IMG/VR virus record: IMGVR_UViG_3300048997_000080
Coordinates: 1 to 49,557 of that record
Direction: 5' to 3' (one strand)
Length of the DNA: 49,557 nucleotides
Source of the DNA: a virus
Position numbers and translations under genes: made by a program. Below the pieces are notes generated by a model. That model was not told where the DNA came from, did not search any database, and was given only the letters and a program-made list of their open reading frames with translations. Positions 7,197-18,100 of the stretch are shown here, one piece after another. Within the stretch, counting starts at the first letter, position 1. Each line of letters starts with the position of its first letter.

Positions 7197-10007
7197 TCAG
7201 TGGGTGTAGGTGATCTTCAGGAACGGGGCGACGCCTGAAGCGGCGTTGTTGCCCGCCCAGTAGCCGTAACCGGTCAGGGCTGTCCCGCCGCTGGGGACTC
7301 GCACGCCGACGTACCGGAGGCTGCCCGCCACCATCGCGGCGACCATCACGGTTACGTCGATGACCAGGCCTTGGCCTTCGCCGAAAGCCACCTGGTTGTA
7401 CTGGCTGGAGAACGTGCCCACCGACGAGCTGGTGGCGGTGTGCGTGTAGAGATAGGCGCCGGTGTCGTACCAGGTGCGCTTGTTCTGCAGCCGCAGCAGC
7501 GCTTGGTTGACGACCGCCCCTGACGGGACCGCGTTGATCACGGAGAAGAAGTCCATGATCGAGTACTGGGAGCCCCAGCCACCCGGGTTGCCCGAGGCCT
7601 GCCCCTGGTACATGTCGCCGTTGTGGTTCCGCTGACCGCCGGCCGAGCTGTACGACCAGGTGTTGTCGGTGAGGCCCTGCGCAACCTGCGTACCGCCCGA
7701 CGTGCCGGAGCCGCCCGCCCGCGGCACCCACGAGTTTGGGACCGTCGGGGCGCCCATGTCGTACACGGTGAGAGCCCCGGTGCCTTGCAGGAAGGTGCTG
7801 GATGACGTGTTGATCACTTGGATCGCCGGGGTGGCGCCGCTGCTGGCCAGCGAGACCACGAGCCGTAGCGTGCACGCCGCAGTCGTCTGGAACACTCGCA
7901 TGGCCGTGGCGGATGCGCCGGTAGTGGACACCGTGGCCACGATCGGGACGGTGAACAAGATATCGCTGCTGGTGGTGGGCTGGCTGCCATCAGTGGTGCC
8001 GTGGACTCGGACGGTCCCGTTCCCGGCGGCGCTCATCGAGAACCGCATCGTTTCCAGGGTGACCAGGTACGAGCGGTTGGCCTGCAGATCAACGTCGATT
8101 TCGTAGAGAGCTACGAGTCCGGTACCGGTGACCGCGGTTGTCGGGTACGGCAGGTTCGCCGATGGAATGTAGCCGCGCTGGATGACACCGGCCGGGTAGG
8201 TCGGCAAGGCGTCGTTGACGATCGACTGCCCGTTGATCAGCATGTCGGAGCCAGAGATGACCTGGCCGTTGATGTTGCCCTGGGAGTCGATCGAGGCCAG
8301 CTGGGTGCCGTACGGGTCCTGCACGCCGAATGTGTTCGTCTGCCCGGGGATGCCGTAGAACTGCTGCCCCTGCTCGTAGACGTTGCCGAACTGGTCGGTG
8401 CCGCCCGTGGGGCTGTTCGAGTAGACCAGGCCGCCGGGGATCGCGATGTTGTCGATCTCGAAGAACTGGCCGGAGGTGGCGTTGGCCGCTTCCAGCACGG
8501 ACAAGGTCGCCGACAAAGCCCCGGCCGGCACCGTGGCCCCGGTGATCGTCAGGGTCGCGATTTCACCGGCGGTGGTCGCGATCGTGCCCAGGTCGCCTGC
8601 TGCCGTGCCCAGGTTCGAGCCGGTGCCGTTCGCCCCGGACCAGAACGTGAGCACGAGCTCCAGCGCCGACAGCGCCGACGGGGTGTAAATGTCCAGCTTC
8701 GCTGAGGCGGTCGCCCCGGCCTGCACCACGAACGCGGGACTCTTCGCGCCCCATGGATTGGTGGTCGTCCCGGACGCGGTTACCTTCAGCGAGTCGTTGC
8801 CGTCGCTGGCCCATGTGGTCGTGTCGACCGACAAGGTGGACGCTGTGGCAACCCACGACATCGTGGTGCCGGTCTCGAAGCTCCAGTTCGTCGGCCCGGT
8901 GAGCGACTGGTAGACGAGCTGGGTGCCGTTCGGCTGGATCTGCTGGAGCAGCTGGCCGCTGGCCTGGTACCAGTTCGTCGTCCCGTCTGGGGCGATCTGG
9001 AACAGCGTCACCCCGGAGCTGTTCGTGATCGTGATCGACCCGTCCGGGTTGATCGACGTCTTCGGGTTGGTGGCGCTGTTCCGGATCGTGGAGCCGGTGA
9101 TGACCTGGCCGTCGACCACTCCGGCCGCCACCTTCGCCGCGGTGATGGCGTTGGCGGCGATCTGCGCAGCGGTGATCGTCCCGGCCGCGATCTGAGAGGC
9201 CGTGATCGTGTTCGCAGCGATGAGAGCCGCGGTGATCGTCCCGGCCGCGATGTTGGCGGCGAGGATCGTGTTCGCCGCTATCTGGGCGGTGGTCACCGCC
9301 CCGTTGGCGATGGCGTTGGTGCCGAACTGGTAGAACGACCAGGTGGTGCCATTCCACTGGTTCATCCGGTAGTTGTTGCTGGTGTCGAACCAGATGTCGT
9401 TCACCAGCGGGCTCGCCGGAGCGGCCGGGCTGATCGTGACCGTGACGCCGTTGGCGTTGAACGTGACGTCGCCGGAGCCGATGAGGGCCGGGGTCGCGCT
9501 CTCCTGGTCGCTGGGTGCCGAGGCCGCTCCGGACCGGTTGATGGCCACCAGGACCACATACTGTGCGACGGTGGCCAGCGGCACCGCCGTGTAGGTGCCG
9601 GCCTTCGGGAGCGTGCTCATCAGCGTCCCCGACGACGGGGTGAACCCGCTGGTGCCGGAGACGTGGACCTCAACGTGGTCGAAGTCGTTCGGCTGGGAGA
9701 CGCCACCAGCGAACGTGCCGTCCCACGTGATGCTGATCCCCAGCGGTGCCGGGGTGACCAGCGGAGCGGACGGGACCGGGCCGGCCGGGCCGTTGATCTC
9801 GGTGAGGGTGACCGTGCCGTCGGACTGGGCGCCGATCACCTGCCGGACGGTGCCGTCGGTGTCTTTCACCAGCAGGGCACTGCCGTCGATGGCCGCGTTG
9901 TTGAGGTTGTTCGTGCGGGTGCCGCGCTCGAGCCGGGCCTGCCGCTCAGCGAGCTTGCCGATTTCGGCCGTCAGCCCCTGCAGCGTCTGGGCGAGCCGGG
10001 CGTCCAT
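7197..10007 (-). CDS. Large tail fibre / minor tail protein with decapeptide repeats
   Basis: The 936-residue product begins with a coiled coil (residues 1-30), then a fibronectin-like region. It continues with six tandem ten-residue repeats of the form TxxxIAAxTI (about residues 245-310), typical of trimeric fibre shafts. Several beta-rich Thr/Gly/Ser domains follow. The ATG at 10007 is 1 base after the hub gene stop, with no strong ribosome binding site, so coupling is likely. As the long protein after the hub it is the best candidate for the receptor-contacting fibre. Confidence 0.75.
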   Translation of the reverse strand: MDARLAQTLQGLTAEIGKLAERQARLERGTRTNNLNNAAIDGSALLVKDTDGTVRQVIGAQSDGTVTLTEINGPAGPVPSAPLVTPAPLGISITWDGTFAGGVSQPNDFDHVEVHVSGTSGFTPSSGTLMSTLPKAGTYTAVPLATVAQYVVLVAINRSGAASAPSDQESATPALIGSGDVTFNANGVTVTISPAAPASPLVNDIWFDTSNNYRMNQWNGTTWSFYQFGTNAIANGAVTTAQIAANTILAANIAAGTITAALIAANTITASQIAAGTITAAQIAANAITAAKVAAGVVDGQVITGSTIRNSATNPKTSINPDGSITITNSSGVTLFQIAPDGTTNWYQASGQLLQQIQPNGTQLVYQSLTGPTNWSFETGTTMSWVATASTLSVDTTTWASDGNDSLKVTASGTTTNPWGAKSPAFVVQAGATASAKLDIYTPSALSALELVLTFWSGANGTGSNLGTAAGDLGTIATTAGEIATLTITGATVPAGALSATLSVLEAANATSGQFFEIDNIAIPGGLVYSNSPTGGTDQFGNVYEQGQQFYGIPGQTNTFGVQDPYGTQLASIDSQGNINGQVISGSDMLINGQSIVNDALPTYPAGVIQRGYIPSANLPYPTTAVTGTGLVALYEIDVDLQANRSYLVTLETMRFSMSAAGNGTVRVHGTTDGSQPTTSSDILFTVPIVATVSTTGASATAMRVFQTTAACTLRLVVSLASSGATPAIQVINTSSSTFLQGTGALTVYDMGAPTVPNSWVPRAGGSGTSGGTQVAQGLTDNTWSYSSAGGQRNHNGDMYQGQASGNPGGWGSQYSIMDFFSVINAVPSGAVVNQALLRLQNKRTWYDTGAYLYTHTATSSSVGTFSSQYNQVAFGEGQGLVIDVTVMVAAMVAGSLRYVGVRVPSGGTALTGYGYWAGNNAASGVAPFLKITYTH
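9115..9305 (-). repeat. 30-bp tandem coding repeats of the fibre shaft
   Basis: Six direct repeats of about 30 bp encode the decapeptides TTAQIAANTI, LAANIAAGTI, TAALIAANTI, TASQIAAGTI, TAAQIAANAI and TAAKVAAGVV. Positions 7-8 alternate between AN and AG. The alternation suggests a structural period of two units (20 residues). Confidence 0.75.
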
Positions 10008-10008
10008 A

Positions 10009-13000
10009 TCAGCTCTGGCCCGGGATGTAACTGCCGGTCCCGCCACCGCCGCTGGTGTCGGCCGGCAGGTAGGTGAACGTGTCGGACCGGGCGGTGGTCA
10101 GGTCCACGGTCGTGCCGGTCAGGTCCAGGGTGTAGCTGGTGATCCGGTGCCAGATGACCCGCTCGCCACCGGGCCCCTTCAGCGTGATGGGGATGTCATC
10201 GCCGTCGGCGTAGGAGCCGATCGGCGCGTTCGGGTGCTGGGCGACGGTCAGCGAAGTCACCTCATCCAGTCCCTGGCTGGCGGCGAGTTCCTTCCGGGCC
10301 GCGGCCGTGACCGCCGAGGCGGAGATCAGCGACTGGTCGGTGTAGGCGAGGCGGCGCAGCAGCCGCCCGTCGCTGACCGCCACCACCGACCGGAGCATCT
10401 CCGACCCTGACCCGGCGCCGAGGCCGACGACCTCGTTCGCGTAGTCGGTGCCGCGATTGGTGACGGTGACGACGGAGGAGATGTTCTCCCCCTCGGCGAA
10501 CCGCAGGTTTGAGCGGCGGGTGCCCAGGCGCGGGGAGCCGATCATCAGCCGCTTGGTGACCGCCTGCTTGCTGTCATCAGCCCACGAGCAGGTGACGGCG
10601 AAGTCGGCGGGGGCCTGCTGGGCGAGGCTGGCGATCTCCTGGCCGAGGTCGGTGGAGTTCCACCAGTCCAGCTCGTACGGGGTTACCGCCCCCGTGTTGA
10701 CGCTGGTGATCGTGCAGTAGCCGCCCGAGTCCGGGGTGGAGATCACCCAGTGCTCGTTGTCGGTCCCGCTGATCGGGTAGATGATGATCGGCGCCCGCTC
10801 AGCCTGCGACTGCTGCTTGACGTTGAGGGCCATCCCGGTGGCCTTGTTGATGATCGTCACGTAGTTGCCGCCGCTGACAACCTGCCACTTCTGGGTGTCG
10901 AGGCCGTCCGCGGGGTACTGGATCGCGGCGGCGCTCTGGGCGGTCGACGCGATGCCGATGTTCATGCCGGAGTGCTTGTTCTTGATCGTCAGGTAGCCCT
11001 GGGCGTCGAGGGCGGAGAACTTCCACAGCTGGTTGTCGCTGCCCAGGTTCGCGAACTGCTCCAGCCACTGCCCGGCCGTGGTGGACAGCTGCGGCACATC
11101 GATGACCATGCCGCTGCTGTCCTTGGTGTTGCCGATCCGGGCCGTGCTGGCGGTGGAGTCCAGGACGAGGCCGAGGTTGGAGGTGACGGCAGTGGGCAGG
11201 CTCGGGTCGTCGTTGCCGCGGGTCTGGATGTAGGTCCACAGGTCGCGGATGACATCCAGCGGGTCCGCGTTGGTGCGCACGTACGGGTCGCCGTTGTAGA
11301 TGAAGCCTTGGCTGTAGTCGGAGAAGCCGATCCCGTTGAGGGTCAGGGTGGGGTCGGTGTATTCGGGGTCGTTGAGGATGCCGCCCCAGATGATCTGGTC
11401 GTCTTCCTCCACATACAGGTAGCAGCCCCAGGCGGGCAGGATCAGGTTGCCGCGGGCGTCGTACAGTTCCGGATCGGCGGGGGCGATGGCTGGCGCGCAG
11501 GCGTCGCCGCCATTCAGCCCCCAGGTGAGGCTGCCTCCCGTGACTTGCAGGTCGCGGTGCAGCCACGTGCCATCGAGGGCCTGGGCGTAGTAGCGGTACC
11601 GGGGCCCGGCAGGCAGGGGCTGCGATCCGCCGGGGAGGGGTGAGGACAGGACCGGCGGGGAGGCTTGGCCGCCGAACATGGCGAGGAACGCCCGGCGGGA
11701 CTGCGGCACGGGCAGCAGGGTGCCGTTCAGCTTCCGGACGGCTGCGGTGTCGGGGTCGAAAACACCGTTGCCCGGATGCTCCCACAGGGCATGCATCCCG
11801 GCGCCGGCGATGTAGCCGGCGGCCATCGCGCTGATGAAGTGGGCGTTGTCACCGCCGCCGGGGTAGCCGTTGCTCCACCACAGTTCCAGGCCCCATTCGG
11901 GGAACGCCAGCGGCACTCCTTGCGCCGCCGCGAACGACACCCACGACGTCAGCCCGGAGCCTTGGCTTTCCTGCGCGGCGAACCGGGTTTCCTGGGTGGC
12001 GATGTCCCGGGTGTACGGCGGCTTGGAGAGGTTCGCGTACCCGCCGTCGTAGACGTCCAGCCCGATGAAATCGGTGTAGTCGGCACCGGGGAAGGCTGAG
12101 GAGACGGTGCTGATCCCGGACCCGCCGCCACCGAGGAACGGGTTCCACATGAAGGTAAACTCCGCGCCGGGCAGGTTCCGCAGCAGGGTGACGATATGCT
12201 GCCAGCCGGCGATGAAGTTCGCGACCCCGCTGGTCCCGGTGGCCTTCACTTCCCACGGGTACCAGGTGCCGTTGAACTCCCGCGCGATTCGCAGGCAGGC
12301 GTCCCCGTAGCCGTTGGCGATCAGGTAGTTGCCGAGCGCCGTCCAGTGCGCGTCGTTCTTGCCCGCCGCCTCATCGGCCCACGTGGCGCCGCCGGTGCCG
12401 ATGGTGGAACCGCAGCAGGCAGGCACGCCCAGCATGATCCGCCGCGACCCGATGTCCCCCCAGGCGGACAGCGGGCTCGCCGGGGTGGTGAAGCACTGCT
12501 CAAACTGCGTCCACGACGTGGGGCCCTCGATCATGAAGTCGAGGACGTAGTCGACCTGCCGGCCCAGCCACGCCTCGTACGCCTGGATGGACGACAGCGG
12601 CTCCCCGGCGACTGGGGGCATCCCCGCGTACTTGCTGTAGGAGATGCCGAGGCCGCTGGTCGCGTACTGCCCGCACCGGCCCCGGAACACGCCGGCGGGA
12701 ACAGCAGACAATGTCCCAGCGATGCCGAATGTGACCGCGCACCCGTCCCAGTCGTGCACGGATCCCTGTGTCGCCGAGAAGGACCCGCTTCCGCTGGTCC
12801 AGGCGAACTGGCCGAAATCCGACAGCAGGTGATCGGACAGGCCGGACGGCCAGGGCGTGCCGCTGTTGTTGCCCGGGTAGCCCGCGCAGAACACGCTGAA
12901 CGTCCCGGCCGCCTGCCCGGCCGGGCTGGCGAGGGTGATGGGCCGCACGGCCGTGTTCGAGCCACCGGTGACGACGCCGAGGTTCGCGAACGCGCCGGCT

Positions 13001-13302
13001 GGCCCGGACGCCTCCACGTAGCCGATGGCATAGCAGCCATCGCAGGAAAGGCCGGTGACCCCGGCCGGCACGTCCGGGTAGAGGAAGATGCCGGTGAAGT
13101 CGCCGCCGTGCCCGGCCGTCCAGACCAGCGGGGTGAGGACGGTCCCGTCGGAGGCGGTGACCACGTCCGAGGTGGCCGAGTTCGACAGCACGACAGCGAT
13201 CAGCGCGTGCCCGGCCGCTCCGCTGGTCGGGGTGCCCAGGGTGACGCTGCTGGCACCGCCGCCTGATGCGCCTTCCTGAACGGGCGTGAAGGTTGCGGTC
13301 AC
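10009..13302 (-). CDS. Tail hub protein carrying GH26-like and ricin lectin domains
   Basis: The start is GTG 13302, overlapping the upstream TGA (GTGA); product 1097 residues. Residues 1-200 are a beta-rich head. Residues 205-545 match a GH26-type glycosidase: LRIAREFNG (acid E342), FMWNP, IGLDVYD and FPEWGL (nucleophile E469). Residues 560-1097 resemble a siphovirus hub/minor tail protein (YVEEDDQIIWGG near the start, FAEGENI and DDIPITLKG near the end). Inside the hub, residues about 715-875 form a ricin-B lectin with NQLWKF, TQKWQV and NEHWVI motifs. The protein should bind and cut a host surface polysaccharide during adsorption; that role is inferred. Confidence 0.8.
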   Translation of the reverse strand: MTATFTPVQEGASGGGASSVTLGTPTSGAAGHALIAVVLSNSATSDVVTASDGTVLTPLVWTAGHGGDFTGIFLYPDVPAGVTGLSCDGCYAIGYVEASGPAGAFANLGVVTGGSNTAVRPITLASPAGQAAGTFSVFCAGYPGNNSGTPWPSGLSDHLLSDFGQFAWTSGSGSFSATQGSVHDWDGCAVTFGIAGTLSAVPAGVFRGRCGQYATSGLGISYSKYAGMPPVAGEPLSSIQAYEAWLGRQVDYVLDFMIEGPTSWTQFEQCFTTPASPLSAWGDIGSRRIMLGVPACCGSTIGTGGATWADEAAGKNDAHWTALGNYLIANGYGDACLRIAREFNGTWYPWEVKATGTSGVANFIAGWQHIVTLLRNLPGAEFTFMWNPFLGGGGSGISTVSSAFPGADYTDFIGLDVYDGGYANLSKPPYTRDIATQETRFAAQESQGSGLTSWVSFAAAQGVPLAFPEWGLELWWSNGYPGGGDNAHFISAMAAGYIAGAGMHALWEHPGNGVFDPDTAAVRKLNGTLLPVPQSRRAFLAMFGGQASPPVLSSPLPGGSQPLPAGPRYRYYAQALDGTWLHRDLQVTGGSLTWGLNGGDACAPAIAPADPELYDARGNLILPAWGCYLYVEEDDQIIWGGILNDPEYTDPTLTLNGIGFSDYSQGFIYNGDPYVRTNADPLDVIRDLWTYIQTRGNDDPSLPTAVTSNLGLVLDSTASTARIGNTKDSSGMVIDVPQLSTTAGQWLEQFANLGSDNQLWKFSALDAQGYLTIKNKHSGMNIGIASTAQSAAAIQYPADGLDTQKWQVVSGGNYVTIINKATGMALNVKQQSQAERAPIIIYPISGTDNEHWVISTPDSGGYCTITSVNTGAVTPYELDWWNSTDLGQEIASLAQQAPADFAVTCSWADDSKQAVTKRLMIGSPRLGTRRSNLRFAEGENISSVVTVTNRGTDYANEVVGLGAGSGSEMLRSVVAVSDGRLLRRLAYTDQSLISASAVTAAARKELAASQGLDEVTSLTVAQHPNAPIGSYADGDDIPITLKGPGGERVIWHRITSYTLDLTGTTVDLTTARSDTFTYLPADTSGGGGTGSYIPGQS

Positions 13303-14234
13303 GGCGCTTCGACGAACTCGATGTCCAGCGACATGGACGTGTTCGCGTCCGCGGTCAGGCTCTGGTCGGTGCCGGACTTGATGCCCTCGATCGCCGCGGT
13401 GATGGTGGTGCCGCGGATCGCCGAGGGGATCGCGCCCTGGTCGGCGTTGATGACGGTGAACCGGTCGTAGTTCGCGCCGGACGGGACCGAGAGGTCGTAG
13501 CCGGCACCCGCTGAGACGATCCCGCCGATGTTCCACCGGATCCGCCCGAACGTCGAGCCGACGGCGCATTTGGCACCGCTGACCGTGGCGACGGCGATGA
13601 CCCGCCCGGCCCACGGCGGCACATAGACCGACCAGCTCGCCGGGGTGGGCCAGGTCGCGTACGACGCCGAGCTGAGCGCGTAGGTGGTGGCGCCGGTAAT
13701 CGTGCCGGTGAAGATGCTCCGCTGCTGGCGGGGCGACAGCATCTGCCGCAGGTCGGTGATCATCGCCTGCGTGATCGCCGAGGTGGACACCGGGATGTCG
13801 ATGCGGGCCAGCGCCACCCCGGTGATACCGGACGGGACATCGGTGGTGCCCGAGGTCACTCCGCTGACCACCTGGGGCGACCAGGGCGGGTCGGTGTCCT
13901 GCCACGGCGAGCCGGGGAACGTGGGGTCCTTCACCTGCGCGATGATCAGGTCCGACCGGCCGCCGCCGGAACCGGTCGCCGTGATCGGCACGGACACTGA
14001 GCCGACGTTGTAGCCGAAGTAGGAGCCCTGGAACGTGGATTCGGCACCGAGCGCCACGGCTGCTCCGGACGCCACGTCAACGGCCGCCCCGGGCGTGCCC
14101 AGGGCGGTGACGGCCAGGTCGGTGGCATCAACGACGCCGTTGCCGGAACGGGACGCCGACTGAAGCTGCAACCGCCAGATCTGGGCGGGCATCGCCACGT
14201 CATCGATGGCCCAGGCCGTATCCGCGAAACTCAA
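13299..14234 (-). CDS. Minor tail / baseplate protein (311 aa)
   Basis: The start is taken as TTG 14234, 13 nt after the previous stop, with GAGGGGG about 10 nt upstream; a GTG and an ATG follow in frame at codons 11 and 13. The product has two beta-rich parts: residues 1-160, with a GSYFGYNVGSVSVPI strand region, and residues 185-311. Position between the distal tail protein and the hub is that of a tail-tip component. No catalytic motif seen. Confidence 0.6.
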   Translation of the reverse strand: MSFADTAWAIDDVAMPAQIWRLQLQSASRSGNGVVDATDLAVTALGTPGAAVDVASGAAVALGAESTFQGSYFGYNVGSVSVPITATGSGGGRSDLIIAQVKDPTFPGSPWQDTDPPWSPQVVSGVTSGTTDVPSGITGVALARIDIPVSTSAITQAMITDLRQMLSPRQQRSIFTGTITGATTYALSSASYATWPTPASWSVYVPPWAGRVIAVATVSGAKCAVGSTFGRIRWNIGGIVSAGAGYDLSVPSGANYDRFTVINADQGAIPSAIRGTTITAAIEGIKSGTDQSLTADANTSMSLDIEFVEAP

Positions 14235-14247
14235 GCTGGCCGCCCCC

Positions 14248-15150
14248 TCATACCTGTGCGCCGAAGATCTGGGATGCATTCCGCCATGCGACGGTGCACG
14301 AGGAGCGGCCGGTGGAGTCCTGGCCGCTGTAGGACATGGCCGTCGCACCGGGCGGCAGGGCCAGGTCGGCCGGCCGGTTCCCCGTGAGCCGGCCGGCGAA
14401 CGACCCGCCGGACGGACTGGTCACCGACCGGGCCCACGGCCGGGTGTCGATGATCGCCTGCTGCCCGCTGACCAGCGTCCCGGTCAGGCCCACCGACAGG
14501 GCCAGGTCGGTGAAGGTGAGCAGCGGGGTGGTGACCGGCCCGGTGAACGTGATCACCGGCCACGTGGATTCCGTGCCAGCGTTGACGGCCACACCCGGTC
14601 GCGGGCCGCCCGGGGCTGCGAGAAGCACTGGGGGCGTGACCGGGGGTGCCACTCCCCCGCCCGGGTCAGCCCAGGCCAGCGACATGGCGACCTGCTGCTC
14701 GGTGTCGTCGTAGAACAGCGGGTCGGCGGTCGCGAACGCCGCCGTGAACCCGATCAGGTCGATGCCCTTGCTGTAGAGCGCCGGGGCGATCGACCGGCCG
14801 CGCCCGTACATCCGCCACGTCCCCGGCAAGCCCGGGAACCGGTACCGCAGCACCGACACCGCGCGGGGAGACAAGCGGACCGCCGGGTTGTTCCACGCGG
14901 CCACCAGCGCCGCGTAGTCGCCGAACACGCCCTGCGGGTCGCCGCCATCGGCGACGTGCCCGGTGAACGTGACCGTGCGGGAGCCCATCGCGTCGATGCC
15001 GAACGCCTGCCCGTCGGCAAGGATCATCGGGGTGTCCTGTGTCACCGCCGCCGGGGCGTCCACCTCGACCTGCTCGATCGTGATCCGGCCCGTGCCGCCA
15101 CCGAACAGGTACCCGTCAAGGTCACCCTGGTTCTCGGCAAGCCCTGCCAC
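14248..15150 (-). CDS. Distal tail (Dit-like) protein
   Basis: The 300-residue product follows the tape measure directly, the usual Dit position. Features fit siphovirus Dit proteins: an N-terminal beta domain (GYLFGGGTGRITIEQVEV), a LYSKGIDLIGFTAAFATADPL strand region, and a C-terminal galectin-like beta region from about residue 175. GGAGGTGA upstream supports the GTG start, and that site overlaps the tape-measure stop. Confidence 0.7.
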   Translation of the reverse strand: MAGLAENQGDLDGYLFGGGTGRITIEQVEVDAPAAVTQDTPMILADGQAFGIDAMGSRTVTFTGHVADGGDPQGVFGDYAALVAAWNNPAVRLSPRAVSVLRYRFPGLPGTWRMYGRGRSIAPALYSKGIDLIGFTAAFATADPLFYDDTEQQVAMSLAWADPGGGVAPPVTPPVLLAAPGGPRPGVAVNAGTESTWPVITFTGPVTTPLLTFTDLALSVGLTGTLVSGQQAIIDTRPWARSVTSPSGGSFAGRLTGNRPADLALPPGATAMSYSGQDSTGRSSCTVAWRNASQIFGAQV

Positions 15151-15153
15151 CGC

Positions 15154-18100
15154 TCACCTCCGGGGGAATCCGGCTTGCCGGGCGCGTCGCATCGTGAACA
15201 GCAGCTGCCCCATGGCCTCATCCACGGTCGGGCCTTGCTGCGGGGTGATAGTCACGCTGCCGATCAACGGTGCCGCGGCCCCGTCGCTGCCGCCGTAATT
15301 GGCGCCGAGCGGGGTGACGGTCACCTTTTCCGGCCGTGTGCCCTCGCCGACGCCGATCAGGGTGGGGGTGCTGAAGATCTGGCCAGGGAGGCCCTTGGCG
15401 TACCAGTTGAACGCCCGCTCGTGTGCCGCCGCCGCTATCGGGTTCCCGTAGCGCTGAGCGATGTAGTTGACCATTCCGACGGCCTGGCCGGCGGCCGTCG
15501 TCGAGTTGCCGCCGTACTGGGCGTATTCGGACGGCCCGTTGATGAACTGCGCCATCCCGTACGCCCCCGATGACGGGTTGGTGGCGGTCAGGCTGTATCC
15601 GGCTTCCCGCATCTCCACGTAGTTCAGCGCGTTCCACTGGGCCCCGGTCCAGCCCTTCTTGGCCGCCGCCGACTTCAGCGCCGCATAGGCCGAGGAGTTC
15701 GCCACTCCCGACGTGCTGATCCCGCCGCCACCGCCGCCGAAGCCGAGCAGGCCCAGCAGGTCCGAGCCGAGGCCTTTGGCCCCGGACAGGGCCGACCCGA
15801 GCCCGGCCAGCACCGACGAGCCGAGACCCTTCAGCGCGGAGATCGCCTTGCCGGGCAGCTTCGCGGCTGAGATGATGCCGTGCTCCAGCAGCCCGGCCAG
15901 CGCCCTCGGGGCCGACCCGAAGATCTTCTTGATCGCGCCGAGCGGGTCACCGGCGATGATGCCGCGCAGCAGCCCGGCGATCATGTTGAAGCCGATCCCA
16001 TGGAACACCGTCGACGGCGACTTGATGCCGAAGTGGTGCTTCACCCAGGTGATGATCGGGTTGACGATGTTGTTCTTGACCCAGGAGCTGATGCCCTTCA
16101 GCCGGCCGGTGATGCCGTTGAACAGGCCCTGGATCAGATCCCAGCCGTGATTCCACAGCCACGAGCCGCCCTTGGCGAAGTAGCCGGTCAGGGGCTTGTA
16201 GATGTAGCGGTACAGCCACGTGCCGACCGACCGGGCCCGGTTCCAGATGCCTGTTCCGAGCCCCTGGATGATGTCGGATCCGCGCTGGTACAGCCAGGTC
16301 GCGCCCTTCACGAAATAGTCAGTGAGCGGCTTCCACACGTACTTGTAGAGCCACGTCCCGATGGACCGGGCCCGGTCCCAGATCCCGGACCCGAGCCCCT
16401 GGATGATGTCCCGGCCCTTACCCAGCAGCCACGAGCCGCCCTTGACGAAATAGCCGGTGACCGGCTTCCAGATGTACTTGTACAGCCAGCCTCCGATGGC
16501 CTTGGCCCCGGTCCAGATCCCGTCGCCGAGCCCGGAAAGGATGTCCTTGCCCTTGCCGAGCAGCCAGGATCCGGCCTTGGCGAACGGCTTGAGGATCTTG
16601 CCGCCGATCTTGCCGAGGAACCCGGACACGGCACGCCAGCCGTCCTCGGCCCCGTACCACAGCCCGAGCAGCGCCGACTCGCCCTTGCCGAGCAGCCAGG
16701 ACTTCGCGTCGCCGACCGCCGCGCCGATCTTGTCGCCGACCGGGCCGAAGACCTTCTTCAGCACCTTTCCGAGGCCCTTTTCGACTAGGCCGCCGGCCTT
16801 CTCGACCGGGCCCAGGAAGACCCGCACCAGCGGCCCCAGGAGCGGGATCTTGTCGAAGATGTCGATCAGGATGCCCGCGGCCCGCCCGATGGGGATCAGT
16901 GACGCCAGGAACATCAGCATGTCGAGCGGGTGGTGGATGGCCTCATTGATCAGTGCTGGGACCAGGCCGTTGACCAAGCCCACGGCCAGGCCGACCATGA
17001 CGGTCGCGAGACTCCCGCCGAGCGAGGTCCAGTTGATCTTGCCGAGCAGCTTGACGAACTCCGCGCCGATCACCTGCGCGTCACTGATCGCGCTGTCGAT
17101 GATGCTGGTGAAGACCTTCCCCCAGTTGACCTTCTTGATCATCGACGTGATGGAGTCGCTGGCCTTCTTGCTCGCGGCCGGGGCCGTCTTGGTGAAGATT
17201 CCCTCGTTCTGCAGGTCGATCTGCGGTGTGGTCTTCAGGACCGGCGTGTGGGTGAACAGGCCCTCGTTCTGGATGTCGACCTGCGGCTTGACCTTCAGCG
17301 TCGCCGTCTTCGTGAACAGGCCCTCGTTGCTCAGGTCGATCCGGGGCGTGATCTTCGGGGCCTTCTCCCCGCCCATGCCGAACAGGTTCTTGACCCACTG
17401 CTCGGCCTTCTTGACGTCCTGCTCGATCGCGGAGACCGGGATGATCCCGGCGACCTTCTTCGTGAATGCGGCCACGCCGGGCACACCGGTCTTGTTCAGC
17501 CAGCCGACGAACTTCGTGACGGGGGGCAGCAGATCGAGCCCGAGCCGGATGCCGAGAGCGTCGACGGTGCCCTTCAGCATGTCGAACTGCTGCGCGGCCG
17601 TCTTGTTGTTGGCGGCGACCGCGCTGCCGAAGTTACTCGCGCCCTTGGTTATCTCTGGGTACTTGGACTTCACCCGGTTGAGCTGGTCCATGAGGACGTT
17701 GATGCCGGTGCCGGCCTTCTTGCCGAAGATGTCGGTGATCTCCTGGCCCTGCTCCTTCGCGGTGACGCCATTAGCCTTGAACAGCCTCTGCAGGTGTTCC
17801 AGGGCCGGCAGCAGGCCGCCGTTCTGCATGTCCTTCGCCAGGGAGTCGGCGGAGACACCCCAGCCGTCCAGGATCTTCTTCCCGGCGGCTGACGGGACGG
17901 CCAGAGCCATCACCGACATCCGCAGGTCGGTCGCGGCGTCGGCGCCGCGGATGTTGTTGTCACCGAACGTGGCTAGTGCGGCGCCGACGTCGGTCAAGGA
18001 CAGACCGAAGCCCTTGACAACGGCGACCATGCCGGTGCCGAACGCCTCGGCGAGGTCTTGCATGTGCATGTCACCGGAGCCGACGATGGCATTGAGGGCA

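Noticed and set aside
13303-13905. Upstream extension of the hub frame by 200 codons
   Set aside because: The extension is His/Arg-rich nonsense overlapping the well-formed 311-residue gene, and GTG 13302 is linked to that gene's stop by GTGA.
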